From contig NZ_VHIB01000011.1 of NCBI RefSeq assembly GCF_008087345.1, forward strand, positions 1 to 64,000: a DNA stretch of 64,000 bases, in the 5' to 3' direction. The translations under genes were made by a program, and so were the position numbers. This stretch comes from Nocardioides caldifontis. GTDB taxonomy: Bacteria > Actinomycetota > Actinomycetes > Propionibacteriales > Nocardioidaceae. Shown here piece after piece: positions 1-8,302 of the stretch. How positions within the stretch are numbered: the first letter of the stretch is position 1; each line of letters starts with the position of its first letter. The notes under the pieces were generated by a model that ran no database searches, was not told the origin of the DNA, and worked only from the letters and a program-made list of their open reading frames with translations.

Positions 1-982
1 GCACGTTCCGCGTCACCTGCTCCGCCGCCGCCGAGACCAGCTCCGACTGCGACGCCGACTCCTGCGCCGACCCCGACATCTGCATCGACACGCTCGACAG
101 CTCCTCCGACGCCGACGCCAACGCCTGGGAGCTGGCCTCGATGCCGCGCAGCGTCTCGCTCATCCGGTCCAGCGCGACGTTGAGGGCGGTGCCCATGTCG
201 GCGACCTCGTCCTTGCCGACGACGTCGACCCGGGTGCCGAGCCGACCCTCGGCGACCTCGCGGAGGGCAGCGACGGTCTCGCCCACCGGCCGGGTGATGG
301 AGCGCACCAGCACTCGCACCAGCCCGGTGGCCAGGACGACAGCGAGCAGCAGCCCGACGTACACCGAGCGGCGGCCGGAGTCCTTCATCGACTGGAGCTC
401 GGCGCGCATCTCCGCGAGCCGCTCGTCGATCATCACCTTGAGCCGGTCGGTGGCGTCGTAGACCGCGCTCCAGGCTGCGCCGGCGTCACCGCCGTTGATG
501 CTCTTCATGATCCCGGGCAGCGCCGAGACCCCGTCGGTGCGGAGCCGCTGCTGGATCTTCGCGTCCTCGGCGAAGAACTGCGTGAACTGCTCCTCGGTCT
601 CGGCGACGACGGCCTTCTCGTCCGCGGTCAGCCCCGAGGTGTCCGCGGTGGCGAAGAGCTCCTCGACGCCCTTCTTGGCGTCCGCGAGCCCCTGGGCGTT
701 GTAGCCGTCCGGGCCGAGCGCGCGCTCCACACCGTACGCCGCGGCGTCGGCGAGGTAGAGCCCCTGCCAGCCGGTGACGTCGTTGATGGAGATCAGCAGC
801 TCGTCGGCGATCTGGCGGCCGTCCTGCACGGCGTTCATGTCCTCCTGGAACGCGTCCGACCGGCTCTGCGAGGAGAGCCCGTTGTAGGCGGCGGCCCCGA
901 TGCAGAGGCCGCAGAGGGTGAGGATGACAGCCAGCCGAACCCCGATCCGGAGGTTCCTCAGCCGACGGGTGATCGTGCGCAT
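1..982 (-). CDS. Methyl-accepting chemotaxis protein, 5' part only
   Basis: Membrane chemoreceptor expected to signal through CheA/CheW. About 327 N-terminal residues are visible and the gene runs off the left edge. The ATG at 982 has GGGAAG about 8 bases upstream. A first membrane helix lies near residues 10-30, followed by about 170 extracytoplasmic residues that look helical (no known ligand-binding family recognised). A second helix lies near 203-224, directly followed by a HAMP segment starting RSITRPVGETV. The last visible part is Ser/Ala-rich (SEELSSVSMQMSGSA), as in the start of the signalling coiled coil. The ligand cannot be inferred and no other chemotaxis gene is in the window. 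Confidence 0.9.
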   Translation of the reverse strand, partial: MRTITRRLRNLRIGVRLAVILTLCGLCIGAAAYNGLSSQSRSDAFQEDMNAVQDGRQIADELLISINDVTGWQGLYLADAAAYGVERALGPDGYNAQGLADAKKGVEELFATADTSGLTADEKAVVAETEEQFTQFFAEDAKIQQRLRTDGVSALPGIMKSINGGDAGAAWSAVYDATDRLKVMIDERLAEMRAELQSMKDSGRRSVYVGLLLAVVLATGLVRVLVRSITRPVGETVAALREVAEGRLGTRVDVVGKDEVADMGTALNVALDRMSETLRGIEASSQALASASEELSSVSMQMSGSAQESASQSELVSAAAEQVTRNV

Positions 983-1132
983 GTGTGTGTGCTTCCCGTG
1001 CTCGTGGTGACGCGCGGAAGCCGGGTCTCGACCCCCGCGCCGGTGTCATCGGCCGGGAGACGAGGTTCCTGAGGGGTTGGCCCAGTCGGCGGTTCGCGGA
1101 AGGCTCGACACGTCGATCCCCTTCCGGCGTGC

Positions 1133-2251
1133 TCAGAGGCGGTCGCCGTACGTCTCGACCGCGTTGTCGACCCTGACCCGCTGACGGAGCTCCGCCGGCA
1201 ATGTGGTCAGTGCGTGCCGCGGGTCGTCGTAGTCCCAGTGTGGGTAGTCCGAGCTGTACATCAGCGTCCGCTCCGCATGGGCGATCTCGCAGAGCACGTG
1301 CAGGTGGTGCCGGCGCCTCGGCTCGGGCATCGGCTGGCTCGTGAACCGGACGTGGTCGACGATGTACTCGCTCGGCAGCCGGCGGACCCACGGCACCTCG
1401 TCGCGGAGCCCCTTCACGTTCTTGTCGAGCCGCCACATGACGTCGGGGACCCAGCCCAGCCCCCCCTCGGTGAGCACCACCTTCATCTCCGGGAACCGCT
1501 CGAAGACGCCGTGGCAGACGAGGCTGATGACGTTGGCCTGGAACACCTGGCTGAGCCCGGCATGCCACTCGACGTAGTAGGTGGGGGTGCCGCCGGCCAT
1601 CGGCGGCGAGGTGCGGAAGATCCCCTCGCCGGAGTTGGGGTGCACCGTGACCGGCAGCCCGAGCTCTGCCGCGGCCTCGTAGACGGGGTAGTAGTGCCGC
1701 TCCCCCATGAGCAGGTTGGTGAGTGGGAGCAGCACCGCGACGAACCTCCGGTCCGCTCCGGCACGCCGGACCTCGGCCGCGGCGAGCTGCGGGTCCTGCG
1801 CCGCGACGACGAGGTTGCCGCGGTAGCGGGGATCGGCCGACAGCCAGGTGTCGGCCAGCCAGTCGTTGTACGCCGACGCGATGAGCGCCGCGGCGTCGGG
1901 ATCCGGCATCGCGCCCAGCCCGAGCACCTCTCCCCCGATCAGCACGGCCCTCGACACCCGGTTGCCGTCGAGGAGCTGGTGGGCCGTGAACGCCGGGTCC
2001 GCGCCGGGCGCCGAGCCGTCGGGAGCACGCGCGTCGTCCCGCAGCACGCCGGCCTGGTTGACGTAGAGGGTGTTGCGTGGGATCGAGACGGCTTCCCGGT
2101 GGCCGACGGTGGTCAGGTTCCGCCGCTCGTCGAGGCCGAGCCGGCGACGCTCCGCCTGCGAGAGGTACGGCGACAGGTCGGCCAACCCACGCTTCATGAT
2201 CGGGTGGACGTCGCAGTCGACGAGGTCGTCGGGGCCGAGCGTCTCGGTCAT
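1133..2251 (-). CDS. Amidohydrolase-2 family metal-dependent hydrolase or decarboxylase
   Basis: A 372-residue TIM-barrel enzyme of the amidohydrolase-2 (ACMSD-like) family, whose members hydrolyse or decarboxylate cyclic and aromatic acids. Visible signatures are DCDVHP near residues 12-17 (metal ligands), VTVHPNSGEG, the family stretch GVFERFPEMKVVLTEGG, and SSDYPHWD near the C-terminus with the catalytic-type Asp. The ATG at 2251 has GGAG about 7 bases upstream. It is divergent from a Rieske ferredoxin gene, and the 96-base gap holds a copy of the sugar-island operator, so both are probably part of that regulon. The substrate is unknown; an aromatic or lactone side product of plant polymer breakdown is one guess. 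Confidence 0.82.
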   Translation of the reverse strand: MTETLGPDDLVDCDVHPIMKRGLADLSPYLSQAERRRLGLDERRNLTTVGHREAVSIPRNTLYVNQAGVLRDDARAPDGSAPGADPAFTAHQLLDGNRVSRAVLIGGEVLGLGAMPDPDAAALIASAYNDWLADTWLSADPRYRGNLVVAAQDPQLAAAEVRRAGADRRFVAVLLPLTNLLMGERHYYPVYEAAAELGLPVTVHPNSGEGIFRTSPPMAGGTPTYYVEWHAGLSQVFQANVISLVCHGVFERFPEMKVVLTEGGLGWVPDVMWRLDKNVKGLRDEVPWVRRLPSEYIVDHVRFTSQPMPEPRRRHHLHVLCEIAHAERTLMYSSDYPHWDYDDPRHALTTLPAELRQRVRVDNAVETYGDRL

Positions 2252-2315
2252 GCGCAGCTCCAGGCGTGGGCAACCGTTGCGGAATGACGGCCCGATCCGT
2301 CAGGGTCATGCTTAG

Positions 2316-2327
2316 CAAATCGTTTGG
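2316..2327. promoter_or_regulatory. Putative LacI-type operator, site A
   Basis: CAAATCGTTTGG, 10 of 12 matches to CAAATCGATTTG, flanked by G and C. It lies between the divergent amidohydrolase and Rieske genes, 20 bases before the Rieske GTG. A weak plus-strand promoter (TGACGG 2285-2290, 16-base spacer, CATGCT 2307-2312) would place the start of transcription inside it. This is one of six similar sites in the island and the most degenerate along with site B. Confidence 0.6.
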
Positions 2328-2347
2328 CACCGCGATAGGGGTTCGCC

Positions 2348-2698
2348 GTGGAGATCAGGCTGGGGAGCGTGGAGGAGCTGCGCGCCGAGGGGTGCCGGGT
2401 GGTCGAGGTCGAGGGGCGGCCGGTCGGCGTGGTGAGCGTCGGCGAGGAGTTCTTCGCGATCCACGACCGGTGCCCGCACATGGGGGCGTCGATGTGCGCC
2501 GGCTCGGTCGGCGGGACGCTCCTGGCGTCCGCCCCGCACACGCTGGTCTACGGCATGGACGGCGAGGTCATCCGCTGCCCGTGGCACGGCTGGGAGTTCG
2601 ACCTCCGCTCGGGCCGGTCGCTGCTCGAGCCCGACCGCGTCGGGTTGCGCACCTACCGGGTGTCCGAGCGCGACGGCGACGTCGTGCTCCACACCTGA
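2348..2698 (+). CDS. Rieske-type [2Fe-2S] ferredoxin
   Basis: A 116-residue protein that is a complete single Rieske domain. The cluster ligands are visible as C42-P-H44 and C77-P-W-H80, the latter in CPWHGWEF. It would act as a soluble electron carrier for a Rieske or other oxygenase, although no matching oxygenase alpha subunit or ferredoxin reductase is in the window. The GTG at 2348 is the only start upstream of the conserved N-terminal strand. The length fits stand-alone Rieske ferredoxins. It is divergent from the amidohydrolase and follows operator site A. Confidence 0.88.
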   Translation: MEIRLGSVEELRAEGCRVVEVEGRPVGVVSVGEEFFAIHDRCPHMGASMCAGSVGGTLLASAPHTLVYGMDGEVIRCPWHGWEFDLRSGRSLLEPDRVGLRTYRVSERDGDVVLHT

Positions 2699-2711
2699 GC
2701 GCCCCGCCCCC

Positions 2712-2740
2712 TTGCGACCCCGCGCTCGTGGCTCTACGGT
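2712..2740 (+). promoter_or_regulatory. Promoter for the GH10 xylanase gene
   Basis: A -35-like TTGCGA (2712-2717) and a -10-like TACGGT (2735-2740) are separated by 17 bases. Transcription would begin near 2747, inside operator site B, giving a plausible repressor-blocked promoter. Confidence 0.5.
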
Positions 2741-2745
2741 CGGAC

Positions 2746-2757
2746 GCAATCGATTTG
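2746..2757. promoter_or_regulatory. Putative LacI-type operator, site B
   Basis: GCAATCGATTTG, 10 of 12 matches to CAAATCGATTTG with an intact AATCGATT core. It lies 62 bases before the xylanase start and overlaps the predicted transcription start. Confidence 0.6.
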
Positions 2758-2819
2758 CGTGACTGCCGTCACACGCCGTCCGCACCCGTCTCGCACCACC
2801 GACTCCGAGGAGCGCCGTG

Positions 2820-4019
2820 ATGACCGAGAGCACCGTCTCCAGACGATCCCTGCTGGTGGGAGCAGCGGCAGCGGCCGCCGCCGGCGTCGCGTCCGGGGTC
2901 GCAGCCCCCGCGGTCGCGGGGACGGGAGCCCCGTCCCTCCCGCCGACCGGGCGTGCCCCGCTGTGGAAGCAGGCTGCCCGCAAGGGCATCGTCTTCGGCT
3001 CGTCGATCGCCACCTGGCAGCTCGACAAGGGCTACCCGCGGCTGCACGCACGCGAGGCGGGATTGCTGTTCACCGAGGACGACCTGCTGTGGTACCAGCT
3101 CAAACCCAGCCCCGATGCGCCACTGAATTTTGGTCCCGGTGACCAGATCATCGACTTCGCCGAGAGCAACAAGCAGCTCACGATCGGCGCGCACCTCGCC
3201 TGGGACGAGGGGTTCGGCGAGGGGTGGACCGATGACGACCTCTGGGGGTTGAGCCGCAAGGAGGCGCGGCGGCTGCTCTACGGCGTGATCCGGAAGCAGG
3301 TCGCGCACTACAAGGGGCGGATGAACGGCTGGATCGTCGCCAACGAGGTGACCGACCCCGAGGAGCGCAACAAGCACGGGTTCCGCACCAACGTGCCGTG
3401 GTTCAGCACGATCGGCCCGAGCTATGTCGAGAAGTCCTTCCACCTGGCCGAGCAGGGCGACCCCAAGGCGCTGCGGATCATCAACGAGTTCGGCTTCGAG
3501 ACGGTCAACGAGTGGGGCGACCGCCCGGAGCCACGTCGCCGCGCGTTCCTCAAGGCCGTCGACTGGCTCCTCGACCGCAAGGTGCCGGTCCAGGCCGTGG
3601 GCATCCAGGGCCACCTGCTCGCCGACGGCTTCGGCCGGAAGTTCGACGAGCGCGGCTACCGCGGCTTCCTGCGGGAGATCGCCGACCGCGACCTGAAGAT
3701 CCTGATCACCGAGCTCGACGTGCTCGACGAGGGGCTGCCGCGCAACATCGTCAAGCGGGACCAGGCCGTCGCCGACACCTACCGCCGCTACCTCGACGTC
3801 ACCCTCGACGAGAAGGCAGTCAAGGCGGTGGTCGCGTTCGGGCTGACCGACCGTTACACCTGGCTCGACGAGGACCAGCCGCGCGAGGACGGCGGCCACC
3901 GGCGCCCGCTGGCGTTCGACCGCCGGCTCCGTCCCAAGCCCGCATACACCGCGATCAGCAACGCGTTCAAGCACGCCCCCGAACGCCGGCAGCTCTGGAA
4001 GCTCGAGAAGGGGCGCTGA
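2820..4019 (+). CDS. Secreted GH10 endo-beta-1,4-xylanase
   Basis: Glycoside hydrolase family 10 enzyme expected to cut xylan backbones outside the cell. Numbering from the overlapping GTG at 2817, a twin-arginine signal (SRRSLLVG near residues 8-15 followed by an Ala-rich stretch) ends near residue 35. The GH10 barrel fills the rest. The catalytic acid/base is E177 in WIVANEV, the nucleophile is E299 in LITELDV, and the substrate-site His is H266 in GIQGHL. There is no carbohydrate-binding module. The ATG at 2820 fits the CGAGGAG about 7 bases upstream better than the GTG at 2817. The operator in front ties it to the sugar island, so it may feed the ABC importer. Some GH10-like enzymes act on other glycans, so the exact substrate is not certain. 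Confidence 0.88.
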   Translation: MTESTVSRRSLLVGAAAAAAAGVASGVAAPAVAGTGAPSLPPTGRAPLWKQAARKGIVFGSSIATWQLDKGYPRLHAREAGLLFTEDDLLWYQLKPSPDAPLNFGPGDQIIDFAESNKQLTIGAHLAWDEGFGEGWTDDDLWGLSRKEARRLLYGVIRKQVAHYKGRMNGWIVANEVTDPEERNKHGFRTNVPWFSTIGPSYVEKSFHLAEQGDPKALRIINEFGFETVNEWGDRPEPRRRAFLKAVDWLLDRKVPVQAVGIQGHLLADGFGRKFDERGYRGFLREIADRDLKILITELDVLDEGLPRNIVKRDQAVADTYRRYLDVTLDEKAVKAVVAFGLTDRYTWLDEDQPREDGGHRRPLAFDRRLRPKPAYTAISNAFKHAPERRQLWKLEKGR

Positions 4020-4063
4020 GCACCCCCGCCGCCAGCACCGAGGGGGGCGCCGAGGACGGCGGG

Positions 4064-5095
4064 CTATCGGAGCTCCACGACCTGCCCGAGCCGAGCGGAC
4101 CGGTAGCCCGCCACCGCGACCTCCAGCGCCCGCACCCCGTCGACCCCCGACGCGCACGGCTCGAGCAGGGTGCCGGCACGCACGGACGCGACGAACGCCT
4201 CGAGCATCGCGCGGTCGGCGTCCTCGGCGAAGGACTCGTGCCGCAGCCCGGCCGGTGATCGCTCGCCGACGCCGGCCGCGACCACGTGCACGGCCTCGGC
4301 GCCGTCCCAGAGGTCCAGGGAGCCCTCCGCGCCGACCAGGCGGAGGTAGAAGTCGTGGTCCCAGGGGTTGCCGGCCGGCACCGACCAGCTCGGGTCCACG
4401 CTGCCCACCGCCCCGTTGTCGAGGCGCAGGGTGAGCACCGCGGTGTCGTCGACGTCGCACCCCCACAGCAGGGCGCCCGCCTCGGCCGACACGTGCGTGA
4501 CCTCGGACCCCGTCACGTGGCGCACCGCGTCGGTGACGTGCACCGAGTGGTCGATCAGCGCGCCACCGCCGGCGGCGACCGGGTCGGTGATCCAGGCGGG
4601 GTGACCGGGCGGCAGCGGCGGGCGGCCACGGTTGCCGCCGACGACGCCGACGAGCTCCCCGATCCGGCCCTGCCGCACGGCGGCCCGGGCGCGCGCCACG
4701 AGGGGCAGGAACCGGGCGACGAACGCGACGTGGAGCTGCACGCCTGCCGCCTCGCAGCACGCCACCATCGCCTCGGCGTCCTCGACCGTCGTCGCCAGTG
4801 GCTTCTCGCAGAGCACGTGCTTGCCGGCGGCCGCGGCCCGCTCGACGTGGTCGCGATGGTCGGCGTTCGCGCTGCACACGACGACCGCGTCGACGTCCGG
4901 GCTCCCGAGGAGCACGTCGGCGTCACCGGCGTACGGCGCGGCGAAGTCCCGCTCGATCCAGCGCGTGTGCTCGCGGTCGACGTCGTGGACCCCGACGAGC
5001 CGGACCCCCTCCATCGAGGTGAACGCGCGCACGTAGGCCCAGGCGTGCGGCATGTGTGCGGCGCCGAGCACCGCGATCCCGAGCTGCCGGCTCAC
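4064..5095 (-). CDS. GFO/IDH/MocA family oxidoreductase (last gene of the ABC operon)
   Basis: NAD(P)-dependent sugar or polyol oxidoreductase of 343 residues. It has an N-terminal Rossmann half with a slightly unusual dinucleotide loop (VLGAAHMPHA rather than GxGxxG), the signature EKP at 97-99 (CEKPLATT), and a C-terminal beta-sheet domain with D182 and H186 in IDHSVHVTD. These are the usual catalytic Lys98 and Asp/His pair of the family. The start is a GTG at 5095 overlapping the upstream stop (GTGA), so it is translationally coupled to a second member of the same family. It is the sixth gene of the operon beginning at 10623. The substrate cannot be read from sequence. Confidence 0.85.
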   Translation of the reverse strand: MSRQLGIAVLGAAHMPHAWAYVRAFTSMEGVRLVGVHDVDREHTRWIERDFAAPYAGDADVLLGSPDVDAVVVCSANADHRDHVERAAAAGKHVLCEKPLATTVEDAEAMVACCEAAGVQLHVAFVARFLPLVARARAAVRQGRIGELVGVVGGNRGRPPLPPGHPAWITDPVAAGGGALIDHSVHVTDAVRHVTGSEVTHVSAEAGALLWGCDVDDTAVLTLRLDNGAVGSVDPSWSVPAGNPWDHDFYLRLVGAEGSLDLWDGAEAVHVVAAGVGERSPAGLRHESFAEDADRAMLEAFVASVRAGTLLEPCASGVDGVRALEVAVAGYRSARLGQVVELR

Positions 5096-6093
5096 GTCCG
5101 CTCCCACGAGGTGAGGTCCACGGAGCGTCCGGTCCGCGCGGACTCGAGGGCGCCCAGGGCGGTGTGCAGCGCCTCGAGGGCCTCGGCAGCGGGCACCGGC
5201 GAGGGGCCACCCTGCCGGACCGCGGCGAAGAAGGCGGCGAGCTCGCTGGTGAACCCGCGGTCGGCCAGCACGTCGAACCACTCGGCGTCGCCGTCGCGCG
5301 GGTGGAGCACGCCGCCCATGAGGTGGTCGTAGCTCCATGCCACGCGGCCGGCCGTCCCGACCACCTCGCAGCCGAGCTTGAACCCGCGGCCCGCCGGGTG
5401 CGCCCAGCTGCACTCGACGTGCGCCAGGGCGCCGTTGCGGTAGCGCACGGTAGTCAGCGTGTAGGTCCGGGGACCGGCCCCGCTGTCGGCCGCCATGCAG
5501 GTCACCCGCACCGCTGGGCTCCCGACCAGCCACCGCGCGTAGTCGAAGGCGTGCACCGCCTGGTCGAGCAGCGGTCCCCCGGACACCGTCGGGTCCGCCA
5601 GCCACCCGGCCTCGCTCCAGCCCGGGAGTGCGCTGGCGGTCGAGTGCGTGACCATGCGCACCTCGCCGATCCGCCCCGACACCGCGACGTCGCGGGCCGT
5701 GCGGTGGTCGGGTTCGAACCGCGCGGCGTGACCGACCATCAGCAGCCCGGGCGCGCGCTCCGCGGCCCGCACCACCCGGCGTCCCTCCTCCATCGTGCGG
5801 GTCAACGGCTTCTCGCAGATCACGTGGCGCCCCGCGTCGAGCGCCGTGATCGTCGCCTCTGCGTGGGCCGTCGGCGGCGTGCACACGTCGACCACGTCGA
5901 CGCCCGCGTCCAGCAACCCGGTGACACCGTCGACGACCTCGGCGCCGTGCTCCCGTGCGAGCCGGTCGGCCTTCCCGGCGGCCGGGTCTGCCACCGCCAC
6001 GAGCCGCACACCGGGGTCGACCCGGTAGGCGCGGGCGTGCACCCCGGCGATCAGCCCGGCCCCGAGCAGCCCCACCGTGAGGGTGCGGCTCAC
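5092..6093 (-). CDS. GFO/IDH/MocA family oxidoreductase
   Basis: A 333-residue NAD(P)-dependent dehydrogenase of the glucose-fructose oxidoreductase/inositol dehydrogenase family. The Rossmann motif GAGLIAG is at residues 11-17, EKP is at 94-96 (CEKPLTRT), and D177 and H181 are in LLDQAVHAFD. It starts at a GTG that overlaps the stop of the PMI-like cupin gene by 4 bases, and its own stop overlaps the next family member by 4 bases. The two tandem paralogues may oxidise and re-reduce different positions or act on different steps; that is inference. Confidence 0.87.
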   Translation of the reverse strand: MSRTLTVGLLGAGLIAGVHARAYRVDPGVRLVAVADPAAGKADRLAREHGAEVVDGVTGLLDAGVDVVDVCTPPTAHAEATITALDAGRHVICEKPLTRTMEEGRRVVRAAERAPGLLMVGHAARFEPDHRTARDVAVSGRIGEVRMVTHSTASALPGWSEAGWLADPTVSGGPLLDQAVHAFDYARWLVGSPAVRVTCMAADSGAGPRTYTLTTVRYRNGALAHVECSWAHPAGRGFKLGCEVVGTAGRVAWSYDHLMGGVLHPRDGDAEWFDVLADRGFTSELAAFFAAVRQGGPSPVPAAEALEALHTALGALESARTGRSVDLTSWERT

Positions 6094-7292
6094 CCCCGCC
6101 GGACCTCGATCGACGGGGCGGTGGGCTGGAGGTCCGGGCCGAAGAAGGAGAACGCCACGAGCTCCTCGGTGCCGGTGCAGGTCACCTCGTGCACCCAGGT
6201 GGCGGCCGCGTGGGTGAGCACCAGCTCGTCGCGACCGGGCACCCCACCCTCGACGTCGACGCCGGCGTACGTGCCGCTACCCGACCACACGAAGACGCTG
6301 TGCACGCCGGGCTCCTGCAGCCGGTGGGTGGCCCCGTGCGGGACGACGATCCGCTTCCCGGCGTACTTGGTGGTGTTGTAGAAGACCCAGCTCTCCTGAC
6401 CGGCGCTGTCGGCGCCGAGCACCTGTTGCGGGGAGAGGTGGCGGTTCTCGTAGAACCATGGGTCCCCGTTGGTCTCCCAGTCGACGAAGCGCAGCGGGAA
6501 CCGCTCCCCCTCCCGCTCGCGGTCCTGCGGCCGGACGTCCTTGAAGAGCAGCTCCTTGGAGATGATCCGGCCGGCGTTGAGCGCTTGGAACATCGCGAGC
6601 ACGTCGGAGTCCTCCTGGAGCTCGAGCGTGAGCGCCGTGCCGGGCGCGTGCAGGACGCCACTGGGGACGTGGAACCCCTCACCGACGACCTGGAGCTCCG
6701 CGCGCGCGTGGCGCAGGATCAGGTCGCTGTCCCAGTCGACGAGGTAGGGCAGCAGCACCTCGTGGGCCCGCTGCTCGGCGATCCACGGGTGCACGCCGAA
6801 GAAGGTCTCGGGGTGGGCGCCGAGGTCGACGCCGCCCAGGAAGTGGTAGGACTCGTCCTTCGCGTTGCACCCGACGAGCGCGGCGTACTCCTGCGGCGGG
6901 TGGATGTGGTACGGCAACCGGGCCGCGTAGTCGAACAGCTTGGCGAGCCGGCCGAGCCCCGCCGGGTGGGAGGCGGCGTACTCCTCCCCCATGACCGCGA
7001 CGGGGTCGGCGGCCACCGCGTCGCGGAGCAGCAGCCGCTCGCCGTGCTCGCCGACGAGGTGGCTGAGCCCTTCGTCGTCCGGGCCGACCCGGTTGTCCGC
7101 CCGCGTCGTCGAGGCGAGCCACCGCTCGCAGATCGCCCCGCGCTCGCCCACGTCGTAGGCGTCCTCGGGCAGCCCGAGCCGCCGTCCCGGCGGGACGAGG
7201 TCGCGGGCCACCCATGCCGGCTCGCACCGGAGGACACCATCGCCCTGCTCGAGCAGCTGCTCGAGGACGCCGCGTGTCGCAGCCGGCTCCAT
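6090..7292 (-). CDS. Class I mannose-6-phosphate isomerase-like cupin protein
   Basis: A 400-residue double-cupin protein resembling type I phosphomannose isomerases. Metal-ligand-like residues are H129, H131 and E135 in YHIHPPQEYAAL, and H208 and H215 in the second part (GEGFHVPSGVLHAPG). Phosphomannose isomerases have an equivalent H-x-H...E...H pattern, but this lineage is found with sugar ABC operons and its true substrate is usually not known. It could isomerise an imported or oxidised sugar. The ATG at 7292 is one base past the permease stop at 7294. It lies between the transporter genes and two GFO/IDH/MocA genes. Confidence 0.72.
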   Translation of the reverse strand: MEPAATRGVLEQLLEQGDGVLRCEPAWVARDLVPPGRRLGLPEDAYDVGERGAICERWLASTTRADNRVGPDDEGLSHLVGEHGERLLLRDAVAADPVAVMGEEYAASHPAGLGRLAKLFDYAARLPYHIHPPQEYAALVGCNAKDESYHFLGGVDLGAHPETFFGVHPWIAEQRAHEVLLPYLVDWDSDLILRHARAELQVVGEGFHVPSGVLHAPGTALTLELQEDSDVLAMFQALNAGRIISKELLFKDVRPQDREREGERFPLRFVDWETNGDPWFYENRHLSPQQVLGADSAGQESWVFYNTTKYAGKRIVVPHGATHRLQEPGVHSVFVWSGSGTYAGVDVEGGVPGRDELVLTHAAATWVHEVTCTGTEELVAFSFFGPDLQPTAPSIEVRRG

Positions 7293-7293
7293 G

Positions 7294-8286
7294 TCAGCCC
7301 TTCACCCCGGTGAGCGCGATGCCCTGGACGAACTGACGCTGGAAGATCATGAAGACGATGATCATCGGCAACGTGGCGATGACCGAGCCCGCGAAGAGCA
7401 GGGTCCACGAGGTCTTGTTCTGCACGACGAAGAGCGCCAGCCCGACGGGGACCGTCATCTTCTCCGGGTCGGTCATGATGACCAGTGGCCAGAAGAAGTC
7501 CTCCCAGGCGCTCTGGAAGGTGAAGATCGCGTTGGCGGCGAGCGCGGGGGTGCACAACGGCAGCACCACGGTCCAGAAGATGCGGAACTCCCCTGCCCCG
7601 TCGATGCGCGCGGCCTCGAGCAGCTGGTCGGGGATCGACAGCATGTACTGCCGCAGCAGGAAGATCCCGAACGCCGAGACGATGCCCGGCATGATCAGCC
7701 CCCAGTAGGAGTCCAGCCACCCGTGGCCACCGTTGCCCGTCCAGTCGTTGCCGCCGAAGAACGGCACGTGCTGGATGATCAGGTAGTTCGCGATCAGGGT
7801 GATCTGCCCGGGCACCATCATCGTGGCCAGGAACAGGATGAAGATCGTGTTGCGTCCGGGGAACTTCCGCTTCGCGAAGACGTAGGCGCAGAGCGCGTTG
7901 AAGAAGGTCTGGAGGACGGTGATCGTGATCGCCACGAACGCGCTGTTGAGGAACCACCGCCACTCGCCGTGCCCCTGACCCTGCTGGGCCTTGGTCAGCT
8001 CACCGATGTTGAGGAACCCCTTGTACCCCGACGTCGTGGGGTCCTCCGGGATCCAGTGCGGGGTGGAGGAGAAGATCTCGCCCATGGGCTGGAAGGAGGC
8101 GCTCACCAGCCACGCGAAGGGCGCCACGAAGAGCAGCGCGAGCGGCGTCAGCACCAGGTAGGTCAGCAGCTTCTGTCGCAGCCCGAACTGGCTGTTGCCT
8201 TCCTTCGGTTTCTTCCTCGGCTTCTCGGGCTGGGTCACCACGGGTGCGGACGAGCGCACCTCGTGCCCGTCGACGACGCCGCTCAT
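7294..8286 (-). CDS. Carbohydrate ABC transporter permease, MalG type
   Basis: A 330-residue inner-membrane permease of the CUT1 (maltose/lactose type) importer family. A charged cytoplasmic N-terminus (residues 1-38) is followed by about six membrane helices. The ATPase-docking EAA loop is visible near residue 224 as EAARIDGAGEFRIFW. It pairs with the MalF-type permease starting at 9301 and the lipoprotein at 10623. No ATPase gene is present in the window. Confidence 0.93.
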   Translation of the reverse strand: MSGVVDGHEVRSSAPVVTQPEKPRKKPKEGNSQFGLRQKLLTYLVLTPLALLFVAPFAWLVSASFQPMGEIFSSTPHWIPEDPTTSGYKGFLNIGELTKAQQGQGHGEWRWFLNSAFVAITITVLQTFFNALCAYVFAKRKFPGRNTIFILFLATMMVPGQITLIANYLIIQHVPFFGGNDWTGNGGHGWLDSYWGLIMPGIVSAFGIFLLRQYMLSIPDQLLEAARIDGAGEFRIFWTVVLPLCTPALAANAIFTFQSAWEDFFWPLVIMTDPEKMTVPVGLALFVVQNKTSWTLLFAGSVIATLPMIIVFMIFQRQFVQGIALTGVKG

Positions 8287-8302
8287 GCGTGCTCACGGTC
8301 GG

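Noticed and set aside
486-2330. Long minus-strand open frame across the chemoreceptor and amidohydrolase genes
   Set aside because: Arg/Pro/Gly-rich, no domain, and it overlaps two well-supported genes in other frames; a GC-bias shadow.
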